Below are positions 51,448-60,077 of a DNA stretch of 64,000 nt, piece after piece. The first letter of the stretch is position 1, and each line of letters begins with the position of its first letter. The stretch lies in contig NZ_JAFMSU010000002.1 in assembly GCF_017916365.1 (NCBI RefSeq), forward strand, positions 620,001 through 684,000, given 5' to 3'. The stretch comes from Rufibacter roseolus. GTDB taxonomy: Bacteria > Bacteroidota > Bacteroidia > Cytophagales > Hymenobacteraceae. The position numbers and the translations under genes were made by a program. Under the pieces are notes generated by a model. It was given only the letters and a program-made list of their open reading frames with translations. It made no database searches and was not told the DNA's origin.

Positions 51448-53922
51448 CTAAGTGCGGTTTACTTCATCAATACTGTTTTGGCGTTTAGGATCAAATTTGG
51501 CGCCTCGGCTGAAATTGTACCGTAGGTTGATGCCTACGCTGCGCGCCCGGAAGTATTGGTCAAATTCATTGATGTTGCGGCCAATGGTTCCCACCTTGAT
51601 GCGCTGACCTTTGAAGATGTCATTGGCATTCACGCTCAGGTCCAGCTTGTCATTCAGGAAGCTTTTCTTGAAACCCACGTTTACCCACCACTGGCTATAT
51701 ACCTCGTACAATCCGTAAGCGGCCGGACCCCGGTACCCAGCATTGATCTCCATTTTCAGTTTGGCCGGCAGCAGCAGGTTGTGGTTGGTCTGAAAGGAGT
51801 AGAACACCTGGTCATTAGTGGCTTTTTGTTCGCCTACCATGGTCATGTATTTGCTATAGGATACCAGTGCGGTATTCTGGGTGTCCCAGTTCTTCATGAT
51901 CTTCACGGGCACGTTAGCGGTGAGGCTGAGGTTATGGCCATCATCCACGTTGCCGATGGTATAGATGGTGAGCGCCCGCTCTACATCCAGGATTGGGATC
52001 TCGGCCATCACGTCTCTGATCAGCTGGTAATTGGCTACCAATGAGTAATCTTTCTTGAAAGTTTGGGTTACCCCGAAAGCGTGGGTGTACTGGGGCCGCA
52101 GACCGGGATTTCCCTGCCAGTAGGTGTAAGGGTCACGGTAGGCGATGAACGGGTTCAGGTTCCCGTAGTTGGGGCGCTGCAGACGGCGGCTGTAGCTATA
52201 GTTGATCTGGTAGTTCTCACTCACCTTTTGTTGCAGGAACAAGCTGGGGAAGAAATCCAAGTATTCGCGTTTGTTCACCTGGTCATAGGTGAGGGACTCG
52301 CCCCGGGAAACGGTCTGCTCGGCTCGTAAACCCGCCTGAATGCTGTACCGCTCGCCTAACTTGCTGCTCCAGTTGGCATATAGTGCATAGATGTCCTCAT
52401 CATAGATGAAATGGTTTGTGCGTCTGGGGTCCAGAATTAGAGCCTCTGAGTTGTTGAAGTAGAAGCGCGAGTCATTGTCTGAGGCTACCCGGCTGGCTTT
52501 GGCCCCGAACTCCACTTTGCGGCCCCTGGAGAACGGATGGCTGTAATCTACCTTCGCCGAGTAAATGTTGTAACCGTTGGGCGTATCGGTGTAAAGGAAG
52601 TCTATGCTGTCGCGCTTGGTGCCGGTGAGGTCAAAATAGTAGTTGTAGAAGTTGGCATCGCCGCGGTTCGTGATCCGCACAAAGTCCAGGTTCGCCGATA
52701 GGGTAGTGCCGGCGGTATCCAGTTTGCCCAGGTAGTGCAGGTTGGTGGTAAAGTTGGTGAACCGGTTGGTATTGTAATTTTTGGCATCTATGTACTGCGT
52801 GGCTGCATTAGGAGCCCCGCCTATGTACGTATCAGTAAGGAAGTCTCCGTGTAGTTTGTTTGTGTTGAAATAAGTCATGAAGCCGATGCTGTGCTTATCG
52901 TTCAGGCTATAATCGGTGCCCTGACGCACGGCCGGCGGACCCTGCACCTCGAAGTTCCCTGTAGCTACCTGATCAAAATACGTGGTGTTCTGCTCGCCGT
53001 AAAAAACACGGGTAAAAGTAGCTTCGCGACCGCCCACACGCCGGGCCACGTCCAGATTTAAAAACGAGTTCCAGGGTCCAGTTTTATAGTTGAAGGTACT
53101 GCCTAACGTGAAGCCCACCTGCTTGAAATTATACGTAGAGCCCCCGTAGACACTGCCGTTCATGCCCTGCACCTCATTCTTCCTTAAGTTAATGTTCAGA
53201 ATACCAGAGGAGCCTTCCGCATCAAACTTCGCCGAGGGGTTGGTAATGATTTCAATGTTCTTGAGGTTCTCGGCGGGCATGCCCTCCAGCAAAGACCGCA
53301 AATCCCGCGCCGATAGGTACGTGAGTTTGCCGTCCAACATCACCGTCACGCCAGACCGGCCGTTGAGCTGGATGTTTCCTTCCTGGTCAATGAAAACGCC
53401 GGGTGCCCGGGTGAGTACGTCATAGGCGGTTCTACCGGCCGCCAGGGCAGTGCCCTGCACGCTCACCACCATTTTGTCGGCTTCCTGGGTAATGGTAGGC
53501 CTTAAACCCTGTACTGTGACCTCTTTCAACTTGGTAGCCGCTACCTTCAGCTTTATCGTGCCCACATGAACCTCAGGTTTCTGATCTGTGAGAACGATGT
53601 TGTGCCTGGAAACCGCCTCATACCCAATAAAGCTGAACGCTAGGTTGTATTCCCCGGCAGCTATCCCGGCAAAAGTGAAACGCCCTTGAGCATCGGTAAG
53701 GGTACCATCCAGCGAGGTGGTGGAACCTTTCCGCAGGAGAGAAACCGTAGTGTACTGCACTGGTTTTCCGGTTATGGAATCAGTCACCACTCCAGAAACT
53801 TTACCTAGGCTCTGGGCAGCAGCGGCAGGCGGGGTACCAGGATTGGTCTGCGCTTTCACCTCCACCAAAAAGTTTAGGCATAGGCATAGCAGCCCCATAA
53901 AAAAGAGGTATCTTTTTTTCAT
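51448..53922 (-). CDS. outer-membrane beta-barrel receptor, paralogue of 8296-10737
   Basis: 824 residues with the same order as the 813-residue receptor: signal peptide (MKKRYLFFMGLLCLCLNFLV...AQ), carboxypeptidase-regulatory-like domain (GKVSGVVTDSITGKPVQYTTV), plug-like region (TQEADKMVVSVQGTALAAG, LNGRSGVTVMLDGKLTYL, NPSAKFDAEGSSGILNINL) and a C-terminal barrel with NLNPFIAYRDPYTYWQGNPG. It ends SIDEVNRT, as does its paralogue (SLDEVNRAG). Ligand unknown. The upstream region does not carry the GTAC direct-repeat operator of the paralogue, so it is controlled differently. Confidence 0.85.
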   Translation of the reverse strand: MKKRYLFFMGLLCLCLNFLVEVKAQTNPGTPPAAAAQSLGKVSGVVTDSITGKPVQYTTVSLLRKGSTTSLDGTLTDAQGRFTFAGIAAGEYNLAFSFIGYEAVSRHNIVLTDQKPEVHVGTIKLKVAATKLKEVTVQGLRPTITQEADKMVVSVQGTALAAGRTAYDVLTRAPGVFIDQEGNIQLNGRSGVTVMLDGKLTYLSARDLRSLLEGMPAENLKNIEIITNPSAKFDAEGSSGILNINLRKNEVQGMNGSVYGGSTYNFKQVGFTLGSTFNYKTGPWNSFLNLDVARRVGGREATFTRVFYGEQNTTYFDQVATGNFEVQGPPAVRQGTDYSLNDKHSIGFMTYFNTNKLHGDFLTDTYIGGAPNAATQYIDAKNYNTNRFTNFTTNLHYLGKLDTAGTTLSANLDFVRITNRGDANFYNYYFDLTGTKRDSIDFLYTDTPNGYNIYSAKVDYSHPFSRGRKVEFGAKASRVASDNDSRFYFNNSEALILDPRRTNHFIYDEDIYALYANWSSKLGERYSIQAGLRAEQTVSRGESLTYDQVNKREYLDFFPSLFLQQKVSENYQINYSYSRRLQRPNYGNLNPFIAYRDPYTYWQGNPGLRPQYTHAFGVTQTFKKDYSLVANYQLIRDVMAEIPILDVERALTIYTIGNVDDGHNLSLTANVPVKIMKNWDTQNTALVSYSKYMTMVGEQKATNDQVFYSFQTNHNLLLPAKLKMEINAGYRGPAAYGLYEVYSQWWVNVGFKKSFLNDKLDLSVNANDIFKGQRIKVGTIGRNINEFDQYFRARSVGINLRYNFSRGAKFDPKRQNSIDEVNRT

Positions 53923-54197
53923 AAGCTAGAGTTGTAGTTTATTTAGATTTTGATGAGACCGGCTATTTGTATTCTAAAGACACCGGTTTATTTCATCAGT
54001 TGCATAGGCGCTAATATTTTTTTAGACAATTAGGGTAAGAGAGTTCTTTTTGGTGATTTAATGCTGGTTATATTTTCTAAAAGAATAAGTGCAAATAACT
54101 TGTCTTCTTGTTCTCGGGTTGTTTTATGAAAAAGAGGTATAAAGCTTAAAAACTGTATTGTGTTAAGATACTGTGATCCATTTTCATCTCTTTCTCT

Positions 54198-54265
54198 GGT
54201 TCAAGTCTGTGACTTGGACCTACCATGGTCTGCAGTTTGCAACTGCGGTGAGGCGTTAGCCTCAA
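54198..54265 (+). repeat. three-hairpin repeat, copy 2
   Basis: GGTTCAAGTCTGTGACTTGG (hairpin 1), GCAGTTTGCAACTGC (hairpin 2, perfect) and TGAGGCGTTAGCCTCA (hairpin 3, perfect) follow each other in 68 bp. Confidence 0.75.
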
Positions 54266-54372
54266 ACTACTATGGCAAGGGTTTACTTCCGTGACACTCT
54301 TTCTTCTGCCTATACTTCCTAATTCTTCCTTGCCAAGCCTCAGAACTGCAATGCGCTCTGCGGGCGTTTGTC

Positions 54373-54412
54373 ACTTTTCTCCTTGATGAGAAAAGTAACC
54401 AAAAGAATCAAG
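54373..54412 (+). ncRNA. H-type pseudoknot-like element
   Basis: Stem 1 pairs ACTTTTCTC (54373-54381) with GAGAAAAGT (54388-54396). Its six-base loop CTTGAT (54382-54387) is complementary to ATCAAG (54407-54412) across a 10-nt linker. Every loop base would be paired. Whether it is transcribed is unknown; it may be a mobile or RNA element. Pairing seen directly. Confidence 0.45.
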
Positions 54413-54897
54413 AAGAAAAGAAACTCGCTGACGCTCAAACAGTCTTTTCTTCAGTAAGGGTACCACCCCGCTGCCGTCCTCTGTTCCATAGCTAATGCAG
54501 GCTAATACTGCTTGAACTGTCCCTGCTTGCGTCAGGCCGGGCCTCGGCCTCACTTTAGGCCTTTGCCCCTGCCTGCCGCAGGAAACAGATGATTGTGGTG
54601 CCTTTACGGGTTATCTGATCATGTAGAGACAAGGCACGCCTTGTCTCCAACGGGTCCTCCGCAATAACCGGCAGCTACCCGAAAGGACGTCCCCATGCAA
54701 AACCTCTATTTTCTTTGGTTATACCTTTAAGGAACGCCAACCCTTGTTGGTGTTACCACCAACAAGCACAATGCAGGTGCCCAATTAACGAAGTTAGCTT
54801 AGAAAACCAGCCTCTGCAAGCAGGTGTTTTAAGCCTAATTTATCAAAATCAGCCTCAAAACACCTGCCTGCATTTACTGCCATTAAACCTATTGCAC

Positions 54898-57309
54898 TTA
54901 GTCGCGTTTTGATCTGCGGGCCATGCCCATAATCTTCACGTTGATGTATTCGTCCAGGGTTTTGAGGTTGTAGCCTTCCTGGCGGGCTTTTTTGATGAAG
55001 TCGCTGTTGACACCGTGGATTTTGGCTTCAATGGCTTTGTCCGCTGGCAGGTTTTTGAAACCGGCGTTGGCTAGATCATCCAAATAGGCTTTGTTGACGC
55101 CATGGATTCTCAGTTCCATGTACTTGTCTAAAGACAGGTCTTTGAAGCCGTAGGCTCTCAGCTCTTCTACGGCCTTGGCGTTCACCCCATGGATTTTAGC
55201 ATCCACCACTTTGTCCAGGCTCAGGTTGTTGAACCCCGCTGATTTCAGGTCCTTCACGTAGGCGGCATTGATGCCGTGGATTTTCAGTTGGATGTATTTG
55301 TCCAGGGTAAAGTCGCCGAAGCCCATGGATTTCACTTCGGTCAGGTAAGAAGGAGTGATGCCGTGGATTTTAGCCTCAATGAGTTTGTCAATGGAAAGGT
55401 CATTGAACCCAGCTTTCCGGAGTCCGTCTGCGTAGGCCGGGGTTACGCCGTGGATTTTTGCTTCCATCATTTTGTCCATGGAAAGGTTTTTGAAGCCCAT
55501 TTCCTGCAGTTGCTGCACATATTCCTGGGTGATGCCGTGGATTCTGGCGGAGATCACGTCTTCCATAGAAGGTTTCTTGTCGCTGTGTTTCTTGAACATA
55601 GCCAGGTAATTTTGGTAAGCGTCCATGGTGATGCCGTGGATGGCGATTTCCTGCAGGCGGTCACCGTCTACATCGTTATAGGTGGACTTCAGGAAATCGA
55701 CGTACTTTTTGTTCACATCCCCCAGGAAAAGGTGGAAAAGGAAGTTATCCTCAGGGTTGGCAATGCCTTTCTTGAACAGGTAATCTCTGAAATTATCATC
55801 CTGCGTGAAGACGTATTTGCCCTGGCTTACCTCCTCAGAAAGGTTGCCGGTTAGTTTCAGCGTGCCTGCATCGCGGGTGATCTGGTACACGTTGTCGCCT
55901 TGTTTGGTGAAGGCGTTTTTAGGGTAGCACCGGGAAATGTTCCAGTTAGAGGTATTGGTTTTGCCTCTCAGGTCCAGGCAGTACTCGTTTTGGTTGGCAT
56001 GGCCGTACCAGAAACCTTCAGTCATATCGGCGCTGCCGATGATGTTCATTCGGTTCCGGAACCTGGGTGGTGCGGGAAGGATGTTGCCCGGATTGTCTGC
56101 TTCCAGGACAGATTCAGCGGCCTGCGGATTGCCGGGATGCGGCGGCAGGTTTTCATCTGCCAGGATGGATTTTTGTCCGCCGGGGAGCGGCGAGGGTTCT
56201 GCCTCAGGACTGCTTAGAGGTGCTGGGTCAGATGATAATAAAGGAACCTGCGGCAATCTGCTGGCCACGGTGGAATAGGCGTCAGAAACGTCTTCCAGAA
56301 TGGTTTGACTGGTGGCGGGCTTGTTCAACAACAGCAGCGTCCCGAAGACCATCGGCGCCAGGAAGGTGTATTTCCAAAAGGCATGCGGGGTAGATTTCTT
56401 GGCGTTCATCATGAATATGCGTTGTTTGAGAAGTGACTGGTTATAGTTGGTGGTGATGGAAAGCGGTTTGTTGGGGCAGGCAATCTGCAGCAGGTTGAAC
56501 TGGTACTGGGTTTTACTTACCTCTTCTTTCTCCAGCAGCAGGGCATCTGTCTGGTACTCCAGGTTCTTTTCAACCTCTTTTTTGAAATACCACATGAAAG
56601 GGTTGAACCACAGCAGGATAACAGCCACCTCGGCTAAAAGTAGGTCTAGGGTGTGGTTCTGCCGCACATGTATTTTCTCGTGCGCGATGATCTGCTCATA
56701 GGTCTCAAAGTCATAGTCGTCTGGGTGGATGAAGATGTATTTGAAGAAGGAGCAGGGGGCTTGTTTGCTTTCTACATTCACAATCACGTAGTCGCCGTCT
56801 TCAATGCGGTCCTGGCTACGAATGGCTTTCAAGAGGGTACCCGCGATCTGGAACAGTAGGTTGAGTCCGCAGACCGCCACCCCGAACAGGTACAGCAACA
56901 CGAGCCAGAAAACCCAGGTGGTGGGTGCTTCAACCTCGGCGGTAGGAGTGGTAGCCGTTACAACCGGTTGTCTTGGGCTGAGTACCTCCTCGGGTGCAGT
57001 TTCCCGGTTGGGAGCCAGGTTTTCTTTCCCGGTGCTTAACCTGTTTTGAGCCTGATTTTCAGATTTCGGGCGCAAAACAGAGGCGGCTTCAGCCTCGGCT
57101 GTCTGGGTCACTTTAAGCGCTTCGGAGATAAACCCCTGGTTGTCTACCAGTTTAGGTAGCGTGACAAAAGGTAGGGCAAATGCCAGCGTGATGCCGCACA
57201 GCAGGTACATCCGATTGGTGGAGAAAAAGCTTTCCTGCTGCAGCACCGTTTTGTAGAACAGGAAAACCACGCCAATCACGAAAGAAACTTTGAGGAGGTA
57301 TTCTATCAT
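54898..57309 (-). CDS. M56/BlaR1-type membrane peptidase with C-terminal IHG repeats
   Basis: An 803-residue protein. The N-terminal half (about 1-330) is an M56 domain with about four membrane helices and the zinc motif HEKIH (about residue 210) followed by NPFMWYFKKEVEKNLEYQTD. A disordered Pro/Ser/Glu-rich region follows (about 335-420), then a globular segment (about 425-550). The last ~250 residues are about eight tandem units of 29 residues of the form AKIHGVxxxYxxxLxxxGFxxLSxDKxxE, visible in DNA as an 87-bp periodicity (54.9-55.65 kb). No penicillin-binding sensor domain is present, so the repeats may be the sensing part. It should cleave the BlaI repressor encoded next to it on an unknown signal. 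Confidence 0.88.
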   Translation of the reverse strand: MIEYLLKVSFVIGVVFLFYKTVLQQESFFSTNRMYLLCGITLAFALPFVTLPKLVDNQGFISEALKVTQTAEAEAASVLRPKSENQAQNRLSTGKENLAPNRETAPEEVLSPRQPVVTATTPTAEVEAPTTWVFWLVLLYLFGVAVCGLNLLFQIAGTLLKAIRSQDRIEDGDYVIVNVESKQAPCSFFKYIFIHPDDYDFETYEQIIAHEKIHVRQNHTLDLLLAEVAVILLWFNPFMWYFKKEVEKNLEYQTDALLLEKEEVSKTQYQFNLLQIACPNKPLSITTNYNQSLLKQRIFMMNAKKSTPHAFWKYTFLAPMVFGTLLLLNKPATSQTILEDVSDAYSTVASRLPQVPLLSSDPAPLSSPEAEPSPLPGGQKSILADENLPPHPGNPQAAESVLEADNPGNILPAPPRFRNRMNIIGSADMTEGFWYGHANQNEYCLDLRGKTNTSNWNISRCYPKNAFTKQGDNVYQITRDAGTLKLTGNLSEEVSQGKYVFTQDDNFRDYLFKKGIANPEDNFLFHLFLGDVNKKYVDFLKSTYNDVDGDRLQEIAIHGITMDAYQNYLAMFKKHSDKKPSMEDVISARIHGITQEYVQQLQEMGFKNLSMDKMMEAKIHGVTPAYADGLRKAGFNDLSIDKLIEAKIHGITPSYLTEVKSMGFGDFTLDKYIQLKIHGINAAYVKDLKSAGFNNLSLDKVVDAKIHGVNAKAVEELRAYGFKDLSLDKYMELRIHGVNKAYLDDLANAGFKNLPADKAIEAKIHGVNSDFIKKARQEGYNLKTLDEYINVKIMGMARRSKRD

Positions 57310-57321
57310 GGCTTTCAGGGT

Positions 57322-57687
57322 TTAGGATGATTTCTTGGATTTGATGATCTGGATAAGCTCGTCTAACTCAGCATCAGAGAGGTTTTCCTCCTTCGCAAAA
57401 TGGGTGATCATCTTGGAGAAAGAATTCCCGAAGTACTTCTGCTTAATGCTGGCCACATCCTGGGTACGGTACTCAGCCAGGGGCACCAGCGGCGTGTACT
57501 GCAGGGTGTTGCCTACTTTCTCTGAGCGCAGGAAGCCTTTTTCGTCCAGGATCTTCACCATAGTGGCCACGGTGTTGTAGTGCGGTTTTGGTTCTGGCAG
57601 CGCGTCAATGATATCCTTGATGAAGGCTTTCTCTAACCGCCAAATGATCTGCATGATCTGCTCTTCCCTTTTCCCTAGTTTCTGCAT
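57322..57687 (-). CDS. BlaI/MecI/CopY family repressor
   Basis: A 121-residue winged-helix repressor. Family blocks: LGKREEQIMQIIWRLEKAFIKD, LPEPKPHYNTVATMVKILDEKGFL (recognition helix region), VGNTLQYTPLVPLAEY and a C-terminal dimerisation helix FSKMITHFAKEENLSDAELDEL. It represses until the M56 peptidase cleaves it. The gene is upstream of, and probably cotranscribed with, the M56 gene (12-bp gap). It probably autoregulates through the palindrome at 57710-57747. Confidence 0.93.
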   Translation of the reverse strand: MQKLGKREEQIMQIIWRLEKAFIKDIIDALPEPKPHYNTVATMVKILDEKGFLRSEKVGNTLQYTPLVPLAEYRTQDVASIKQKYFGNSFSKMITHFAKEENLSDAELDELIQIIKSKKSS

Positions 57688-57709
57688 AATGGTAATTGTT
57701 TAATCAATA

Positions 57710-57747
57710 CTACTAATAAGTTAGGAGAACTCCTAATGAATTAGTAG
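57710..57747. promoter_or_regulatory. BlaI-type operator palindrome
   Basis: CTACTAAT (57710-57717) and ATTAGTAG (57740-57747) flank a perfect inner palindrome TTAGGAG-AA-CTCCTAA (57721-57736). Both have the same centre, at 57728.5. TACTA/TAGTA arms are typical BlaI half-sites. It lies 23 bp upstream of the repressor start. Confidence 0.6.
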
Positions 57748-57989
57748 AAAAACTATTGCAGTAGGAGAGCAGATGTACTGAATGTCCTTGGAGGCACTTT
57801 TATCCTGGAAAAAAGAGGTTTCCCTATTCAGTGAATGGCCTTTGGCGTAGAAGAGGGCAAGCCTGCAGAAGACAATGACCTACTTCTTGTTGCGGGTGAG
57901 AATAAAGGCAACTGTACTCTTCAGTGAATTGCTTAAAAAGACCCTTAAATCAGCTTTTTTAAAGCAATTGCAGAGGTGACAGATAGTAG

Positions 57990-58021
57990 GCATGCAAACA
58001 ATATTCTATAAGTTTGCATGC
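57990..58021. repeat. 10-bp perfect inverted repeat upstream of corA
   Basis: GCATGCAAAC (57990-57999) / GTTTGCATGC (58012-58021), 12-nt AT-rich loop. Its left arm begins 87 bp before the corA start and its right arm ends 56 bp before it. There is no T-tract, so this is either a regulator site or a leader hairpin. Confidence 0.5.
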
Positions 58022-58076
58022 GTAATAGAACCGGGTTTGGGCTTGGCAGGCGCGGGTTAAATCTAGGAAAGCAGAG

Positions 58077-59027
58077 ATGATTAGAGGCTTCTATATAAAA
58101 GGGGGAGAGATACATTGGGAGAAAAACCCAGAGAGCTTCCATGACCCGGAGAAAGGGCGCATTATCTGGATAGACCTGCAATCGCCCACCGACCATGAGC
58201 AGCGCCTGGTGGAGGAGGAGTTTGGCATTGAGTTCTTCACCCAGCAGGAGGCCGCCGAGATTGAGAGTTCCTCGCGTTACTTTGAGGATGATAACATCTT
58301 TGAGGCCAACAGTGCCTTTGTCATGCACCAGGAGGGTTCCTACATCACCCGCCAGGTTTCTTTTATCCTGAAGAACGAGATACTGTTCACCCTGCGGCGC
58401 ACCGAGATGAAGTCCTTTGGGGAGACGGTGCGCAAGATGAAGACCTTCCGGAGCACCACCACCAAGGCCATTCAGATCTGGCTTCTGCTACTGGAAACCC
58501 AGATTGACTATGACGCCGACTTTATTGAGTTGCTCACCCGCACCACCAACGTGGTGAGTAAACGCCTGGTGAAAGAGCAGTCCATTGAGGAGGAAATCCT
58601 GATCAGGATTACGGAGCTCCAGGAAAATACCATCCTTATCAGGGAAAGCATCGTGGATAAGCAGCGCCTGGTATCCTCACTCTTACGTAGCTACGCCGTG
58701 GATGAACCCGAGAAAGAACGTCTGCGCACCATCATCAAAGACATTAACTCGCTTTTGCAGCATACTCAGTTCAGCTTTGAGCGTCTGGAGTACCTGCAGA
58801 ACACATTCCTTGGTTTGGTGAACATTGAGCAAAACCAGGTCATCAAGATCTTCACGGTAATGACCGTGGTGTTTATGCCACCCACCTTGATTGCCAGCAT
58901 CTACGGCATGAACTTCAAAGTAATGCCGGAGTTGGAATGGGTAGGAGGGTACCCGTTTGCTTTGATTATGATGGTGATCTCCTCGCTGGCGTTCCTGTGG
59001 TACTTCAAGCGGAAGAAGTGGCTGTAA
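58077..59027 (+). CDS. corA: CorA family magnesium/cobalt transporter
   Basis: A 316-residue protein with a large cytoplasmic N-terminal domain (about 1-250) and two C-terminal membrane helices (about 256-275 and 291-308). The universal YGMN signature (IASIYGMNFKVMPEL) at the end of helix 1 fixes the family and the pore loop. It probably forms a pentamer for magnesium uptake. The ATG at 58077 is the natural start (MIRGFYIKGGEIHW). A perfect inverted repeat upstream may regulate it. Whether it prefers Mg, Co, Ni or Zn is not deducible. Confidence 0.93.
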   Translation: MIRGFYIKGGEIHWEKNPESFHDPEKGRIIWIDLQSPTDHEQRLVEEEFGIEFFTQQEAAEIESSSRYFEDDNIFEANSAFVMHQEGSYITRQVSFILKNEILFTLRRTEMKSFGETVRKMKTFRSTTTKAIQIWLLLLETQIDYDADFIELLTRTTNVVSKRLVKEQSIEEEILIRITELQENTILIRESIVDKQRLVSSLLRSYAVDEPEKERLRTIIKDINSLLQHTQFSFERLEYLQNTFLGLVNIEQNQVIKIFTVMTVVFMPPTLIASIYGMNFKVMPELEWVGGYPFALIMMVISSLAFLWYFKRKKWL

Positions 59028-59068
59028 AACGTCTTGGGTGAACGGCTTGAGGAGAAAGTAACAAAAGG

Positions 59069-59833
59069 TTAACCGTACTCCTCAAAGTCATCTTCTCCAT
59101 AAAAGTCATCGTCTTCATAATCCTCCTCAGGTAAGTCGTCCTCCGGTTCTTCCTGGCCATAACCTTCCGGAAGCAATTGCTGGATGAGTTCCTGGTGGCT
59201 GGGTTCGTAAATCAGTTCGCCTCTAAGCAGGAACCTGTTGGCGTTCATCATTACCTCGTAAATAGGCGTGTGGATGTGCTTCGGGATTTTAAAGATACGT
59301 TCGTCGCGTTTCTCAAAAGGAGTGGGCACTTTGGCGTCGTACAGGAAGGGGAGCAGCGTTTTGGAACAGCTCAGCGCGATGCGGTGAATTTCATGGTCCT
59401 CAAAGTAGTCCTGCAGCCGCCCGTTGATGTTCTCGAAGAACTCCGCCGTATCGCCCAGCCGCACCCGGGAGCCCGCGCGTGATTTGCCCTTCGTCTTCAG
59501 GTATTTAATCTGGCTCTTGCCCTGCTTCTTCCGGACCATGTAAGACCGGAACACTTTGTGGTTCAGGTTCACGCCGTTTCTAAATAATCCCATCGCGCAG
59601 TTACCCGCCTGAATGAGCAGGATCACGTACTGTACCGGCTTGTCTGTACTGGGGGTGAGATCCTGCTTCAAAGGCGGCAGGGTGATGGGCAGCCTGAAAA
59701 ACACCTGTTCATCTCCTTTGGCGTCTACAAGATTCACCCGGTGCTTTTCATAGTCATAGGTGGCCCGTAAAGCCAAGTCCTTTATATTCTGCAACACCTG
59801 CGCAGCGGCATCTCGGGAGACAAATTGGTTCAT
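59069..59833 (-). CDS. VLRF1-like (Vms1/ANKZF1-type) release-factor domain protein
   Basis: A 254-residue soluble protein from the ATG at 59833 (MNQFVSRDAAAQVLQNIKDL); an upstream GTG/ATG start at 59872 adds 13 residues without family character. The block YMVRKKQGKSQIKYL followed by KGKSRAGSRVRLGDTAEFF matches the VLRF1 domain, a variant of eRF1-like release factors, including the Gly-rich loop with the catalytic Gln (QGKSQ). In eukaryotes Vms1/ANKZF1 cleaves tRNA from stalled nascent chains. In bacteria of this group the partners are unknown. The C-terminal ~45 residues are a strongly acidic tail ending in DDFEEYG. It would act on ribosome-stalled complexes. Confidence 0.7.
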   Translation of the reverse strand: MNQFVSRDAAAQVLQNIKDLALRATYDYEKHRVNLVDAKGDEQVFFRLPITLPPLKQDLTPSTDKPVQYVILLIQAGNCAMGLFRNGVNLNHKVFRSYMVRKKQGKSQIKYLKTKGKSRAGSRVRLGDTAEFFENINGRLQDYFEDHEIHRIALSCSKTLLPFLYDAKVPTPFEKRDERIFKIPKHIHTPIYEVMMNANRFLLRGELIYEPSHQELIQQLLPEGYGQEEPEDDLPEEDYEDDDFYGEDDFEEYG

Positions 59834-60077
59834 AGAAACGTTAAACGGAATTCCTGAACCACGAAGATGCACAATGTTTGGCTAAGCCTGGAGTGCTAAT
59901 GGTTTTTTGGGGTTTCTTCTCGCCTCTGTTTTGTTTAAAGCCTGATTTTATATAATTAGCCCTTAAACAAAATTCCTTGGATGGCAGGAAGGTACGTGCT
60001 TGTAAGATCTCCTGCTTTGCCAATGCACCCGCAAAAGCGTATATTTCCTTATCTGTTGAGCCTTAAACCCAAAGCTT

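Larger units (their letters stand above)
53923..54897. other. 975-bp non-coding block rich in repeat elements
   Basis: Contains the three-hairpin repeat copy 2 (54198-54265), the pseudoknot-like element (54373-54412), and an inverted repeat GCAGGTGTTTT (54820-54830) / AAAACACCTGC (54857-54867) next to the M56 gene. The left part is AT-rich and presumably includes the receptor promoter. No gene is supported. Confidence 0.6.
57688..58076. other. divergent spacer between blaI-like and corA genes
   Basis: It carries the BlaI-type operator (57710-57747) and a perfect inverted repeat (57990-58021). No other feature is seen. Confidence 0.55.

Noticed and set aside
54371-54553. 60-codon minus-strand frame in the repeat-rich block
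   Set aside because: Lies over the pseudoknot-like element; no protein features.
59041-59075. CTTGAGGAGAAAGTAACAAA, similar to part of the pseudoknot element
   Set aside because: The left arm of the stem and the downstream pairing segment are absent, so similarity is probably chance.
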